NCBI RefSeq assembly: GCF_028858725.1
Contig: NC_084766.1
Span: 25,837,001-25,901,000 of the forward strand
Reading direction: 5' to 3'
Source: Colius striatus
Lineage: Eukaryota; Chordata; Aves; Coliiformes; Coliidae
Length of the DNA: 64,000 nucleotides
The notes below the pieces were generated by a model. That model saw only the letters and a program-made list of their open reading frames with translations. It had not been told where the DNA came from and did no database searches. Each line of letters starts with the position of its first letter. Position 1 is the stretch's first letter. The position numbers and the translations under genes were made by a program. This document shows, one piece after another, positions 11,992 to 26,480 of the stretch.

Positions 11992-14900
11992 GCTGTGAGA
12001 GAGAGTAAGGCTGGAGTGGAAGATTGCCAATTTACAGAGAGTGGCTCTGCAGGTGGTTTGAAAATAGTCTAGAAGCATTTACGCACAGGAAAGCAGTGTG
12101 ACTGTGGAAGGCTCTCAGTCTAGCAATGACAAAACAATAGCCCATGACTGGAAATTAAATAGATCCACACAAAAAAAAATATTATCAGAAAGGATGGTTA
12201 ATTACGAAACAACAGATTTCTGAAGCAGTTTTCCATCACCAGGGCTCTAAATGAAAGGAGGGGGATATGATTTTTATGTCAGCCTTTTTTCACACAGTCG
12301 AGAATGAATGCAGAAGTCAGTCTGGTCAATTCAGTTAAACAGTATTATGCCCCAAGTGACTCTTCCTCACCTTGTAAATCAGTGTATCCATGAATAAGAG
12401 GCTAAGGCACAAGCGATACTGGAAAGAAACCTCCAAAGAGAGGTTCCACATAAAGAGAAGGGGAATGGACAAACAAAGGCTCTTCTGAGCCAACATCGGC
12501 ACGAACTGTGCACCCTAACAGCCCTGGGAAACTTGCCTCCTTGGGAAAAAGCCTCCAGTAGCCTGCAGCAACCTCTGCTGCAGAGGCTGCCAAACTACTG
12601 TCCAGCTGAGCACCTGCCAATAGCAAGCATGGACCTGGCTAAGAAGATGTTCTCACTGCTTTTTGTTTCCAGCTGTTAAATTTCAGTAAGAAACGTGTAA
12701 GACAGTTCAAATATTTAACCTACACTGTTTTTCCCATAAGCAATTGCTCTGGTTGCACAGGGTCTTGAAAGATTAAACACTAGAGATGGAATTGATCCCT
12801 CTGTTGTAATACAGTCCATCCTAAAGAAAATATTTAAGAGTTCCCACGTATTTGTTTTAACTGAGAACTAGGAGGCAAGCTTTGATGCAGGATGAACTTT
12901 TCTGTTCTGACTCTAATTTTTTTACATCAGAACAACCTGAAGCATCTTTAGCAACAAACTTGCCTGCAAGAATAAACACAACACCTGGCACTCAGCAGCC
13001 AGAGGATTGCTCCCCCTTCTCAAAGTAAATTGCTAGTTTCTTCTGTTCCCTTCAGCTTGTCACCCCTTAGTAACACTCTTGGTGTTCAAACCTGTGCAAG
13101 GACCTATTACCAACTGAAGACAGTTGAACATCTCTGTGTGAGTTACAGTTCCCAAAAAAAAGAGAACAAGATGAAACATGCCGTCCCCGGAGAGAGGACT
13201 GGAAAGCCATCCTTCCACATACCGATTTCAAACCAAGGAACAACTGCCACTCAAACCTGCTATTAAAGATTATACAACAGTAGCTCTTTTGGCAGCAGAT
13301 CATGGTGTTTCAAAACAATGACGCTATTCATTAGATTCCACTGTGTTTCAGGAAGCAAATACAGACTTAACGGGCCTTTCCAGAAGTGCTGTAGCAACCG
13401 ACAAAGTATTTGAGATGCACAACTCCAACGAATAGCACAGTCATTCTGCAACTGGGTCAGCCTGGATAACACAAACAGCCAGAAGTCTTCTTTATCTTCT
13501 AAACATTGAAGAGGAAGGAGAACATTTTTATTGGCTTTCCTTACTTACTGGTAAAAAACCTTCTTGTCTCTAAAGATCACGTCTCTGCTTCATTAATATT
13601 TTATAAAAAGCAAAGAGGCTGAAAACTTATTCTGCCTTTTTGCTAATCTTTGAAAGTAAAAGGAAGAATAAGCATGATTTTTTAGAGATACTTCAACCTT
13701 CTTCCATGCTGGATGGGCCCTATCTACATGTTTATGGGCTGCATAAACAGATGTGACAGTAGAATCAGCATCTGAGCCACCTCCGCAGGCTGGAAACATG
13801 AGTTCACATCTCCCTCCAGCCTTGGCTGAAAGCTCAGCCCAGGTGCAGACAGTCAGCTGGCTAGTCAGCCTGAGTCCCAGGCCTCTGGACGCAACACTCA
13901 CCAAGGGGCATACTGCTGAGTAAAGAAGCTGGCGTACTTAACCAGGGAATACTGGCTCCTCCTTCATTAAAAAAGTAACTGAAAATAAACACTGAGATCA
14001 ACAGCTGAAGATGATCCAGTAATTCTGAGAGCTGCTCTGTCAAAACCAGGGAGATTTTCTTTTCCTGCCAAGAGTTTTCTTTTTTGGCGCCACTCTCTTC
14101 TTTTCCCACCTTCTTTAAGGAAAAAGCTTACCAACTGCTCTTACACTAACTTGGTCTCTCTTTTCATTGAGAACTTACCCATCAGTAACAGGCAGATCAT
14201 TGACAAATAAACCCATCTTTTCAAAAGAAGGAGGACAGGCTGAGGACCATGAAATTCAGCCAGACACAGGACAGAAACCCAGCAAGGCAAAACTCTGCCA
14301 CTTTTTAACTTGCTGTTTGTCCACAAAACACAAACAAGACAAAATAATGATACTCCCCAGCCATAAATACTGAAGATAAATACAGAAATCATTTAATAAA
14401 GCAGCTCTCGATTCTCAGTTATCTGGGCTCCAGACATTTACTCACCTACTGCAAGATTTCATGGGTTCCTACTTTCATCCTTAATAATAGTTATCCACCT
14501 CTCCTTCAAGAAGTCTTCCCTGAGGCTGATCTAGTCTTTCAGGTGAGAATGGCAAGAGCCTTCTGCATCCAGGCTCAGCACATCAAAACCACTCCTGGAC
14601 CAGCTCTAATGCTACCCTGCAACACTCACAAAGGTCAGAAGTACAACTGCTCTTTCTCTACGTTCCATCTAATTCAGTAACCACAGGTACTCCTCACCTG
14701 AGCCGCACAGAAATCAAATCCCCTTTGTCCTCAAACCAGAGGTTGCCCATGTACTTACTACTACTACTCATCGTGGAGATCAGAAAGGTGCACCTTTTCC
14801 TGCACTCTGTACTTAGCAAGCAGTCCCACACAGCAGCTCCTTGCTGAGGAGAAGCAAGCTACAGATCTACCAACTGAGTAAGTACAAAGATGAAAACAAA

Positions 14901-17900
14901 GAGAATGTGAAGTCTGTAGGTGTTCTGAAGTGCTCTTAGGGTGTGAAGTTCCTCTCCACGTAAAAAGCACAATTCATTCCTTTTCTGACTTGTTTTTTTA
15001 ATCAGAGGCAAACACAGTAATTATTGTCTGCCTGATTACAAATGAAATTACAAATGCGTCTTTAGGGCACGACAGTGTCCCCACCTAGATGCTATCAGCC
15101 CACAAATCTCATTTAATCTTGACAGATGTGTAGTACTGAGGCACTACTGCAGGAAACTCTACAACTAACTTTAGGAATACTTTCTCTGCAGAATTCCCAT
15201 GCCCTTCCCAAAGACTGCTAATTCATACAGCATTTCTTAGGCAACCTAGGTAACTTAATTCATCAGTAAAATAACTGAACATCTGTGATGACTTGGAGCT
15301 TTTACTAAGTCTCTGGTTTCCCTTTGATAAGCCCAACTGTCTCAGCTTTATCAAGTGATACCAAAGGCCCACATTATACCGTTTTTTAACTGTATCAATT
15401 TATTTTCTTCAGAAACTATCCTACCCATGCAAAACACAAACCACTATGTTCATTTGGGGAAAACAATCTTTCCACATTCCCTTTGGTTCACATATTAAAT
15501 CAATCCTGCTGACATAGGAGACTGTTCCCTGGCAGAAGCTGAGCAGGACATACACAGCACAGCACGCTCTGTACTTGTCTCAGCAAAGATGGTACTCGGA
15601 ACATGGATGAAGTGACAGATCTACTCCATCAGCTGTGACCTGGAAGAAACCTGTCAGCCTAAAGTGAACATTAACGACTGAGAAAGCATCATCAGCAGGT
15701 CCCTGTTTTCCCAAAAATCAGAGCTGAGAGTTCCTGACACCGAACCTTCCCTCTGGCTGACACTTCTGTCTTAAGGGAACCTCAAGTATCTCATGGGTGT
15801 AGACTTGAAGACTCATTCAATAGTGCAGTCTCGTGCTACTGCAGTGGACGAGCAAACAACTTGAATCCCCTGGGTTCTGAAACGCCTTTAAAAATGTATA
15901 TCTCCAGCAGAATAGTACGACAGCCCTGATTCACTGAGAAGGATTTCTCTTTCAGCATGTTACCTGACCTATTGTAGCTACTAAAAAAAACCCCAAAAGG
16001 CTGACCATGCATCTAGCCAGCACAAAGCCTCCTGAGCAGCCACAGAAATACCTCCTAATTGCTTTCAAAACAGCAATTGAAAGACATCCCAGCCTGGCTC
16101 TGAGTGTCACGCCATGGGAAAGCAGTTCTTTACATGTCCTAACCTTTCCAATATTAGTTCTTGACCCCACCAGCACACATCAATTTATGAGGACTGAAAG
16201 TGCTTTTCATTACTGTCTTTGTTAATATCTACTCACTACATGTCTGTGAAGAAACAGTGGTAGATGAGTAAAACATTGTTAGTTTTTCATCATCTTTTCC
16301 CTCCTGATTGCTCAAGTTTAGCAAGCAGACTTTTTTGGCCTTGGCTCATAAAACTGCCAGTTAAGAGGTTAAGAACCTACTAAATCTATTATCACAGTAA
16401 AAAAAAAAAAATAAAGGTTAGATTACAAATGTGTTTTTAACAAACTCTTAGGAAGGCTACAGTGTTATTTCTATGGATGAGACATGAAAAAGTGCCCAAA
16501 TTATTGGAGGCTACAGATGGATAATTAGTTCACAGCAAGTAAAACTCTTATCAGTTTGTAGAAAATTTGCTCATTAAGTATCACATACATGTGCTGATGA
16601 TTCCAGCAATCACTTTTTTAAACATACTCACTCTCTATAAAAGTCATCCCATTTCAGCACCTCCACTACAAGGATAATGATAAACACCAGAACGTGTGCA
16701 AGACACTTTCTGCTCACAATGTCTGCAGTCACCAAGTGGTTAATGGTACAGGCAAGCTAATGCCTTCTTGAGGCTAAATTCATATTATTAACCAAAAGAG
16801 ACTTAGCAGAAGATCACCTGGTATGCCAGCCACTGCTTAGCAGCACTTTTGAGTGAGCATTTTGAAGATTAGAGGAGGCTGTGTCTACTTACTTGAACCA
16901 CTTAGTGCTTTAGGTAACAAATGCTCATTTTTATCACTTTTCCTTAGCAGAGCTCTATCCAGCCCTGTCAGCTGCAGCCCTGCATTTGATTGCAGGTGGA
17001 AAATGTCCACTGCATCCTTTCACAGAGACTATTTTCACATGCTTCTGCTTCCCTTTAGGCAACATTTTATTTTCCTTCTTTTTTTAACAATGGAAAGCAA
17101 TGTGGGAATGCAGCATCCCACAACACCAAAAGACTCAAAGCAGGCACTGCCTTGCTGACCTGCCGTTAAACATCACTAGTGCACTGACTGACGCTTGTGA
17201 CATGAAGCGGAAAATGAAATCTGACTCCTGCCTCAGTTTCCAGACAGCAGAACTAACAGATGATTTACCAGTCTGGCTTGCTTCTATGTTAAATTCTTCT
17301 TTGCAGCTTCCCTCAGCCACTTGTATTCAATGATAGGAAAGCTACAAGAACTGAATTGGAAGAGCCAGTTCTTGGCCAGCCCCAAGCTAACTGCTGCTCA
17401 GAGCACCTGCAATTTATGTCCAACTGATGAGATTTTACTTTAAGGAATGAACTCATCTTGACCTAAAAGCACACACAGAGAATAACATTGTAAAAGTGGA
17501 ACTGAACAAGCAATGAAAAAGAACCAACTATGCAGTTATTATGGGTATCTGCACTTAAAAGATCTCAGGGAATACTGCACTGGGTGTCAGAAAGGACATG
17601 GTTTAACCAGGACACTCGGGACCGAATCTTGCATCTCTTTCCTGTGACTTCAAAGGCAACATACGTCTTTGCATAGTCTTGAAATGGAATTGCTGTGTAA
17701 TATCCAAAAAGGTCATTGAAAAGATCACAAACAAGCATTTGAAATACCTTTGCCAACATCTTCAGCTCTTCCTTTGGGTGAAAAAAATAAAAAGTATCTC
17801 AGATGGAGACAGCAAAAGAAATCAACATCTAAAAAAGATCATTTGGGTTTAATTGCAATGGGTTCTATTTATTCACTTCCAAAATTACCTAAGCCATCTG

Positions 17901-20900
17901 TCACTTACTAGCACTTATTCTCAAATGTTATTATTGGTAATTGCTGTGTTATGATTACAAAGCACTGACATAAATGTCACTCAGCACCTCTTTCTTTGGG
18001 TTTCTGAGGGCAGAACATTCACATACTCTTCTCTGACCCCATGATCCTAGTTACTCACTGTGTATGGCTGTGTGCAACTCAGCACCAACTAAATCAACCT
18101 GAAGACCAGCAGAATTCAGCTGATCTGGAGATTTTGGTATGCTTTATGCTACACCACTGGTCTTCAATCTTTGGAATTTACCTTCTTCTCTAGGTTACTT
18201 TAGAAGCTGACTAGAATGTTTCCCATTATCCACCATGGCCAGATGCACTACATCTGATGCAAATGCCAAAGGCAGCACAGTCCAAGTGCCAAAATATGAG
18301 TTGAGTCCCACTCAAAGCTACCACTCTCCAAAGGAGACAAGCAATACTGATTTCAGCAGCAAGCACCGCTTGAGCAGCCCAAGGCTTCCTCCTGAAGGCA
18401 GCTGGGATGCAGCTGTTGCTACCTCAAGCAGCACAGGCAGCAGCTGCTGCCAGGGGAAAGACAGCAGCTCGCACATGAAAGGGCCAACCCCTCCAGAAGG
18501 TCCCACAGCCCAGATCTGGCCATCACAACTGCCAACGCTGGATAATATTTTGGGAAAGTGGACTTTCCTGGAGGGTTCAGCAAGAATTTGCTTCCTGAAA
18601 ATCTTGTAAAAATGTATCTTAATTATGTATTATGCCAATGTTAACAGGGAGAACTACAAGGCCTGGGTCAAAGCCAGCTAATCCAAAGGCCTTTTGTTAA
18701 GTAAACAGTGGAAAACCACTCTACTTCAGAGTCTGCTGCAGAAACCCGTACAGGAAATCTCTGGTTTACTCCTTCCTCTGAACCAATTGTGCCAAGCAAG
18801 GTTAAATGATAATCTTGTAGTAAGCAGATACACAAACCAGTAAGTCTTTGAAAATATCTGGAATGCAGCTAGGTGTTGTGAATACTCTGTAACCCAGTTT
18901 GGATTGCATCATGACTTCAAGGAACCTTTGTTTTTAAGTAAAACACTTGTGGTGAGAAGAGCCATAATGGTACTTTTGGAGACCACAACTGCCTTATTTA
19001 CAGAATGAGTACAACACAAGTAACACTAGAGGACACTTTCCCCAGACATCTGTTTCTGCTAACTTATTTCACTTTGGAGCCACCTTCAAATCTCAAAAGA
19101 ATCACATCTCCTTGGGCCTCTCTTTCTTCTTCCATCCACCTATGCCCACGTGGATTTAATTTCAAAGAGAAACCAACATATTATTCACGTCCCAGCACCA
19201 TTTCTATAGGTAACTCATATAATCTGCTCTGCACATTTAATGGGCTCACACCCTTGAGGGATTTAAAGCAGTTTCATCTGGTATGATGCACAGGGTAAGA
19301 ATCTATTTGTTTTCTTGCTTACATGTTAAGAGAAGGTAGCATGCAGATAATCACAATGGGGTTCCATCCTCCCTAGTTTAGCCCAAACTTTATCTCCAAT
19401 GAAACTGCAAAAGAAGGGCTGGCTGTGCTGGTAAATCCCACAGCTGGTACTCATGCCCAGAGGATAATAAGCTAAGGTCACCAGTAAGCAACAAGTTTAG
19501 CTTCCACCATCCTGTACCAACCTTTACAGAGGGACTGGACTGAGAGGGTTGGCACACAGCCACTCACTACTCGCACGTCTGAGGACCCAACTGGCTGGGA
19601 AGTGCAAAACTGCTTTGGATCTTACAGTAAGGTGTGCACACTGCTCACATTCAGGTAGCAGTTAGGATAATATAGCCTGCTATGGGTTTTTTCAGTTGAA
19701 TTATCCAGGCTCCCTTCTTGATCTCCTGCTGTCATATAAAAATGTATTTTTCCTAATATGGCTTCGCACAGGCAGGTCTCCCAAGCACCTTTTTGGCCCC
19801 GCAAACACATGAAACTTATTGACTGTAGTGACTTAGGAAGGCAGGTTTAGATTCTCAGTTGCTAACAGTGGCTATCTGAAAAACCTACGCAACTTTTCCA
19901 GATGTTGCTTAAGGTCTATTTACTGTACATTAAGTTCTATTTATTGTACAGGCTGGATTCCCTCTGTGCTGGTGTTAAGAAAGCAGAGTCATGTTATATA
20001 TTGTCTCTATGTAGAGTACACAGTCCAAGGTTTTAGAAACCACTCCAGTTAAGGAGTCATAATGATTAAAAAGCAAAACACAGTTCATTGCTACGAGCAT
20101 CACAACCATGACACATCATAATGATTTCTTCAGTAGCACAAAACAGACATTTTACGACAGGAAATATTTATATGAATGTGTACTTTGAAGACACTCAAAG
20201 AGCAAGATATTCTCCAACACAGAATAGCCAACTTTCGAAGACTCAGGTCGTGACCATTCTAAATATCATTTCAAATTATATCTGTGTGCTGCTGACACTA
20301 TGAAGACATTTTTTTAAGTAGATGCAGTGCAGACAGCAAGTAAAGAATTCCCATGAGCTGACTTGGTAACATCCCAAACACATCCCTAAGAGCAAGACAA
20401 GGCTTCCACTCCCAGGCACATTCTGTACAGTTTTCTGTCCTATTCTTCTCACTGCTAAAACCACAGCTGTTTTATATCAGGACATCCAGCATTTGTGAGC
20501 CACCCTGAAAGGACGTGGCGTAGAGCAGGCACTGCAAACTCACCCCAAGGCACATCACTCAGGCTGTCCTCTGCTGACGTAGAATGCTGGCCTCAGTTTC
20601 CCTTGGGGCAGAGCCAAAGTGCCTTGCTCTCTTCACAGGCTTATGCTGGATGGCATACGAGTATGTGTGATCCCAAGCGATTAGTTACTGAGGTGTTCTT
20701 TTAAAGGAGTGAAGACAAGGCACAGCCCTGTCAAACAGCCAGCCAGTTCCTATGACAATTTTCCACTGCAGCTTGGCTGGAGACCATTAATCCACCTTCC
20801 CTAGGCCAAGCAGCCTCTACATGCTCACAGTATTCTGGGCCATCACAGACCTCTGTGGGATTTTCACTAGTGGCTGAGCAACACCCAGTCCCACTGGTTT

Positions 20901-22899
20901 CAAATTCCTACAAAAGAATGAGTTTGCTGAGTGTGACTGCACAACCCCTCTTCTGCCTCTCTGCCCCTGATTTCCAGTCAGCTCTTTTTCCAGCGCTTCC
21001 TTGCAGGTCAGCACCTAGGATTTCTGTAGGATTCAAAGGTTGCAGATCATCTCAGTTTGCCCTGGAACCCCACAAACCTGCTCTGCAGTCAGCCTGTGGC
21101 CACCCCCAGATAACAGCCCATGCTGCAAGCTAACCACCTATCTATCAGTATCTAAGTGAAGCATTGTTTTATTAAGCAGAACTGCAACTAACAGGTATCA
21201 GGTAAGTATCACCAAGTAAACGTCTCTGTTTTTTCAGTAAGCATCAGTTAAACCCCATATTTTCATAGTTTGCTTCCCTTTTACTTTAGACACAAAAACA
21301 ATACATTTGTTTATTTTCAAAGGAAATAAAACACTCCTCTCACTGTTTCCCCAAAGAGCACACCACCACAGTGTTTATCAGTAAACACCACAATAAGGTT
21401 TCTTGTTTTTCCAAAAACAAACATTCCCCTGGAAGTTCAAAGAAAAAAAACCCTCTAGGATAAATACTTCTAGAGATTTTAGAAAGGATCTATTAACGTT
21501 CAATTCGAGCTATATTAGGAGTCAAACATGACCAGGAGTAACAATTCAAGGGAGGTTTTTTTAATGTTATTGTTGTTATTAGCCTACAAACTGGAAATCT
21601 GCCTGGACACATTTCAGCTTGCACCTGACTTTTGTAAGCGTATATCCTAGAAACAGCATATAATACTAATGCCACCAATGCAAAGATACTACCAGGCTGT
21701 TAATTCCAAACCTCAGCTGAAACCATTTCTCCCATTCTCACAACTTTTCTCCCCATTTGTCTCTGCGATTGTACTTCATTCAATGGAGCGTTTTAAACGT
21801 AATTCGGCGGTGTGTTTTGCCATACAATTTGTTTGAATGACGCTGTACAGAGTAAAGGTTGTATTGTACTATATAATGAAACGACGTCTATGCTTGAACA
21901 AACTCCAACTGCTGTTAATCAAACCAGCAAGTTCCTGAATGATCTTTTGGACTCCAGACTAATGGCAATAGATTATTTTAAACAACATTTCTGCTCTAAA
22001 ATACATGTAAGCTTGACACTGGCTGACAAGGACTGTGATAGACTTCCAGAGCTAAGTTGATCAGTTCATAAGTAAAACACCAGTGTGTTTCCTCACTGTC
22101 AGAACTACAAATTGAGCACATGGTCTAAGTGTGGTTTCCAGTTTTGTTTCTGGTTTTCAACAAAACCATGTAGCACCTGAAAAGACCTGAAAAATCTTCC
22201 TATTATCATTTTTTTCACTAGTGACAAAGAGGTATATAGATCAATACAGTATATTTCAGCCAGTGACAAGATGTTATTCCAAACTGACACAAGGGATCAT
22301 TTGGCTAGGTAAGAGGGGGACATTTCTAAGTGACTACTTAGAAACCATTTTGCAATCTTTGAGGTTCAAATGTTAAACCCTCTAGAGCTAAAAAAAAAAA
22401 ATAATCATTTTGAAACATAAGTAATTATGTCTTGGGAAGAATGTTCTCAAGATTACATCAGAGAGGATCCTTAGTATCCGGCTTGGCAGCCTTTAGAAAC
22501 GCTAGCAAGGGAACAAACTTCAGGGTTTCATAATCTCAGTGGTTCCAGGAATTTTTAAAACTGCCTGTGCTACAAGAATCAGCACTGCCCTATTAAGTCA
22601 TCTGGTCTATCAGAAGCCAGTGCAGGGGTGTTTCCGCCACACATTTTGCAACATTATTTTTGGCACAAAAGGATGGGTTGTTTTTTGTTTCTTTTTTTTT
22701 TTTTTAAAGCAAAAGCAAAACCTGAGCAAAGCAGTTTTGCGTTGTTTTCTTTTTCCTTATTTATTTGGTGCCTCGCTCCTGGCTTTAAGGTTATCGGCTT
22801 AAGCCTGATATAGTGGGATTGCCAAGAGCAACTCAAAGGAAGCCGAGCAATGACAATGAACCCTCGCCCTGATGCAAGGCTGTCCGCGAAGTGTTCCAC

Positions 22900-24060
22900 C
22901 CAGAGCCGGGATCAGGCTTGCTCTACTCAGCGAAGAGCATCATCCGTACCCACGTCCCCAGGCGGGGCGGCGGCTGCCCCGGGGGGAAGCTGCGAGCTGG
23001 AGGGTGCCGCCGGGACCCCTCCGGCACACGTGGGACGCAGGGCGGAAACGAAGGCACCGGGTGCTGGCCCCAAACCTCACGGGCACCTTCCCGCGGGCTC
23101 CTTCTCCTCTCGCCGCGCCTCGGCCGGCCGGCGAGCAACCACCCTGCTCCAGGGACGGAGGGGGCAGCTCGGGGCGCGCCCGGGGACTGCCTGCGACTGG
23201 CAGGCAGCCGCTCGGGGCCCTGCCTGGCGGCACGAAAGGGCTGAGGGGCTCACCCCGCCCGGAGCAGGAGAGAGGCTGACGCGGAAGGGCTTGCGGGTCT
23301 CGCGCCGCCGGGCACGGGAGAGGGGCTGAGGCGGAAGGGCTGGGGGGGTTCGCCCCGCCGCGAGAGGGGCTGAGGGAACCGGGGGGGGGGGGCGCGCCCT
23401 GCTTGGGGCGGGATGGGGAGGCAACAGGGGCTCCCGGGACACAGCGGCCGGGCAGGGGAGGGGTCCGGCCGGGCCTCGGGGAAGCGGCGGCGCCGGCGGG
23501 CGCCGACTCCGAGGGGATTCCCCGCACCGGCAGAAGGAGAAGTGGCCCGGGACGGCGCTGCCCGCCCCTCCCTCCTCAGCCCCGCCGGACAGACCGGCCG
23601 CCCCGCTCCCGGGGCGCTGCCCCCCACCCCACCGCGGTCCCCGCCAGCGGCCCCCGCCGCGCACGCGCAGCCGCACGCGCGCAGTGCCCCCGCGCCGCCC
23701 TCACCTCGCGGCGCGCTCGCAGGAACTGCCCCGCACAACTGCCGCAGCGCCGGCGCGGCCGCACTGCGCAGCCGCCGCCGCGGGCCCGCCCCTCCCGCCG
23801 CAGGGACCGGCGCGACGGTGCGAGCCCGGCGCTCCGCCGCACGGCAGCCGCGCCAGGGAGCGGCGCCAATGTGACAGCCCGCGGAACGGCCGCACGGCCG
23901 CCTCTGACAGCCCCCAGCGCGCCCCGCCTGCCGCCGCTCCGGACGCTATGTCGGAGGTGCGCTCCGCGGCCCTGTACACCTCCTCCCGACCTGCCCCGAG
24001 CCCCCAGAGCTCCGTCAGGCGGCCTCAGCGCTGCTGCACGCTTCGAAGGCTGAAGAAGGA
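22900..24060. promoter_or_regulatory. NT5C2: CpG island at the NT5C2 promoter
   Basis: The sequence turns abruptly GC-rich and CpG-dense here, with many CGG, GCGC and CCGC runs and a G-run near 23380-23392. The AT-rich intron lies to the left and ordinary intergenic DNA to the right. A CCAAT box is at 23866-23870 and an NRF1-like GCGCACGCGC core at 23659-23668. This is typical of a broad housekeeping promoter and fits the 5' end of NT5C2 on the minus strand. Many long open frames overlap here on both strands; they come from the lack of AT-rich stop codons and are not genes. Island edges are judged by eye. Confidence 0.8.
23705..23860 (-). other. NT5C2: Probable NT5C2 non-coding exon 1
   Basis: On the minus strand, CGCGAG at 23705-23710 is followed by GTGAGG, a good splice donor, inside the CpG island. 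The exon would run from a start site below the CCAAT box (23866-23870) to 23705 and join the acceptor ending at 3575. The start position is a guess and other donors within the island are possible. Confidence 0.45.
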
Positions 24061-26432
24061 GCCAGAGCTTTAGTTAAAATAATGCAGTTAATTGCTGTTT
24101 CTTTGGGGAGTGTGTCTGCAGCACGGACAAGGGCGAGGGGAATGGGGTGTGCCCCTTCCACTGAGAGAAGCGTAGCGAGGGGGTCCCAGGAGCAGCTGCG
24201 GGCGGCGCGGTGGGTGATGGCTGGGGGCTTGGGAGACACGGGCTGCACGGCAGGAGGAAAGTCAGGCTGGGTCTCTGTCCTGAGCAAAGGTCTGCTGCCA
24301 CCTGAGAGCACCGGCCTGCATCCATCACGTCTACAGGCACAGTGGTCTGCGAGGAAAGGCTCGGGATGGTTCCCAGTTGTACCACACTGGGCCAGAAATG
24401 CCCCCAAAAGTGCCAATAAGAAATAAACCCCAAAAATGAAACACAATGGCAAAACAAGGTTTCCTTTTTCTGCCGGTTTTTCCTGACTTGGAATAGGCCA
24501 CAGCTCCAGCGAGGTCCTGGCCACCTCAGGGCAGTCCCTGACAGCAATGAGAGAGGTGACAGTCATCTGCCTGGCCCAGCTCATTCCAGGCCCGTGAGGC
24601 TCTGCCAAACCACTGAGACCCATCTCCCTTTCCATGCCTTAGTGGTGGCCAGAGGCTGGGAATGCCTCCCCTCATCCAGCAGCGGCTTTTCCGGCTCCAA
24701 CACTGATGTTCTTCCTTTATCTCCCCAAGGATGTTTCCCTCTGCTTTCCCTTTCACCCTCTGCTCTGCACTGCTACCACCCTCCATGGGCCCTGGGATGG
24801 GTTTTGCAGACTCAGGCACTCTTGGCCCATTGTGGCTGTCCCGGCTCTGTGAGCCTCACTCACTCACCTCGCTGCATCCAGCAGCACCAGCCTTTAACAC
24901 ATGCAGTTAGTTCTGGCTAAAGCAAAACCTATTTTCGGCACTGAGCCCATGACAGGGCAGTGCCACCCACCTGGGAAGCTCAGCCTGCACCTCCCAATGC
25001 CCTGGGACATCTCATAGCACCCCAACTGGGCACCCAAGTGAGGTGCTTCTCTTGGAGATGCATTCACCTGTATTTGGGAGATCATTTCCACACATCCTGA
25101 TGGTGGGGCCTGTTCTGGAGTGTGTGTATTTCTGTCTGTGTGTCTACACGTCTTTCCAACATATATCCCCAGGAGATACACTGAGGCCAACAAGGATGAG
25201 TAAAAGCTTGAAGGGAAATTAAATAGATAAAAATCCTCGAGTCTAGGAAAGAGACTGAGGTCTGCAAAATCCTGCCTGGGGAGGTGGATGGGAAGGAAGC
25301 ATTTCCAAACTCTTCCACTGTGTCCCACAAGCCAGGGCATGGAATGAAATCAGCTGGCAACGACTCTGAAGAGCAAACAAAGATGATGTTTTTTCATACA
25401 ATACACTATCAAGCTGTGGATTACAGAGCACAGTGGCATCCAGGACGTGAACTTGCATTGATTAGATAAGCACCAGCAAACACAGGGATGTAACTGCTGC
25501 CTGGAGAGCCCCAGAGCCACACACAACCAGAACCAGAGAAATTACACCAGGGAAGCATAAATCTGCCACTCTCAGAAACAAACTCGTGAGTTAGAGGGAC
25601 CCAGTACAGCCATTTTCCTATTTTTATGAGTGGTTTTGTGTGTGTACAATTCAGCAAACACATCCTTCTCTCTTACATGTGTGTTCATCACGTGTTTTCT
25701 CTCTGACTTTGCTGCCCATATCCACTGAGCTCTCCCTCCTGCATGGGGCCAAACCCATCTGTGCCGCAAGAGATGTGGTAGCAGCCTTCCAAGAGACACT
25801 TGGATCTGCCTCTTCCCCACACTGGGAAGCATTTCCCTCTCACACAGCTGACACAGCAGAGCTGGATGGTGAAACACCTACCCAGACCATTAGTTTAATG
25901 GACTGTGGTGGAAACCCGCCAGAAAGTGTGTATCCCATTGCTGTGTGTGCACAGCTCAGAAGATGGCTCTTCCTCTGAATCACAACCCCAGATTTCAGCC
26001 CAGGGGATAAATTGTTTAACAAGCCCCAGGCAGCTGCTGTGCAGAGAGGATCACCAAGTTTTAAGGAATTCTCCTGCTGTCTCACAAACAAGACTTCATT
26101 TTTTGAAGAAACTGGGAGGCATGGAATGGTCCTGGGCAATAGTCCTGAATTTAAACCACGACAGCAATTTAATCCCTAATATAACCCACCAGGTTTCAGT
26201 AGTCTATGGGACTGTTTCTCTTCCATTTTCTCTTCATTTTCTAGTCTTAGGAAGTTCCCCCTGTTGCCATGCATGTGTGTCCCAGCAGACACCTGTGTGT
26301 TAGTCATTAAGGTTTTCTGAGGCTGAACAACAGCCCAGGTACTGCCCTGGTTTCAGTTTGTGCCTAGTTCCAGCTTGCCATCCCACTTCAAATCTGACAT
26401 GTCAGTGTTCAGCTTGTGTCCAGCTTCCATCC

Positions 26433-26480
26433 AGAATAGAATAGAATAGAATAGAATAGAATAGAATAGAATAGAATAGA
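26433..26480. repeat. (AGAAT)n pentanucleotide microsatellite
   Basis: About 9.6 uninterrupted AGAAT units, followed by a degenerate AAAAG. Read on the minus strand it gives a repetitive FYSIL peptide inside a spurious open frame. Confidence 0.97.

Noticed and set aside
18235..18609. A 124-codon plus-strand frame starting in a CCACCATGG context
   Set aside because: Ser/Pro-rich low-complexity sequence with a minus-strand frame over the same bases. No splice sites, family match or polyadenylation signal supports it.
22850..24053. Several 100 to 216-codon frames on both strands in the NT5C2 CpG island
   Set aside because: All are rich in Pro, Arg, Ala and Gly, overlap each other in many frames, and are expected from GC-rich DNA lacking stop codons. 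They probably cover promoter and non-coding exon 1.
24015..24635. A 206-codon minus-strand frame with a hydrophobic segment, just right of the NT5C2 island
   Set aside because: It overlaps another frame of 157 codons, shows no family resemblance, and lies in a region upstream of the NT5C2 start. Chance frames of this size occur in GC-rich flanks.
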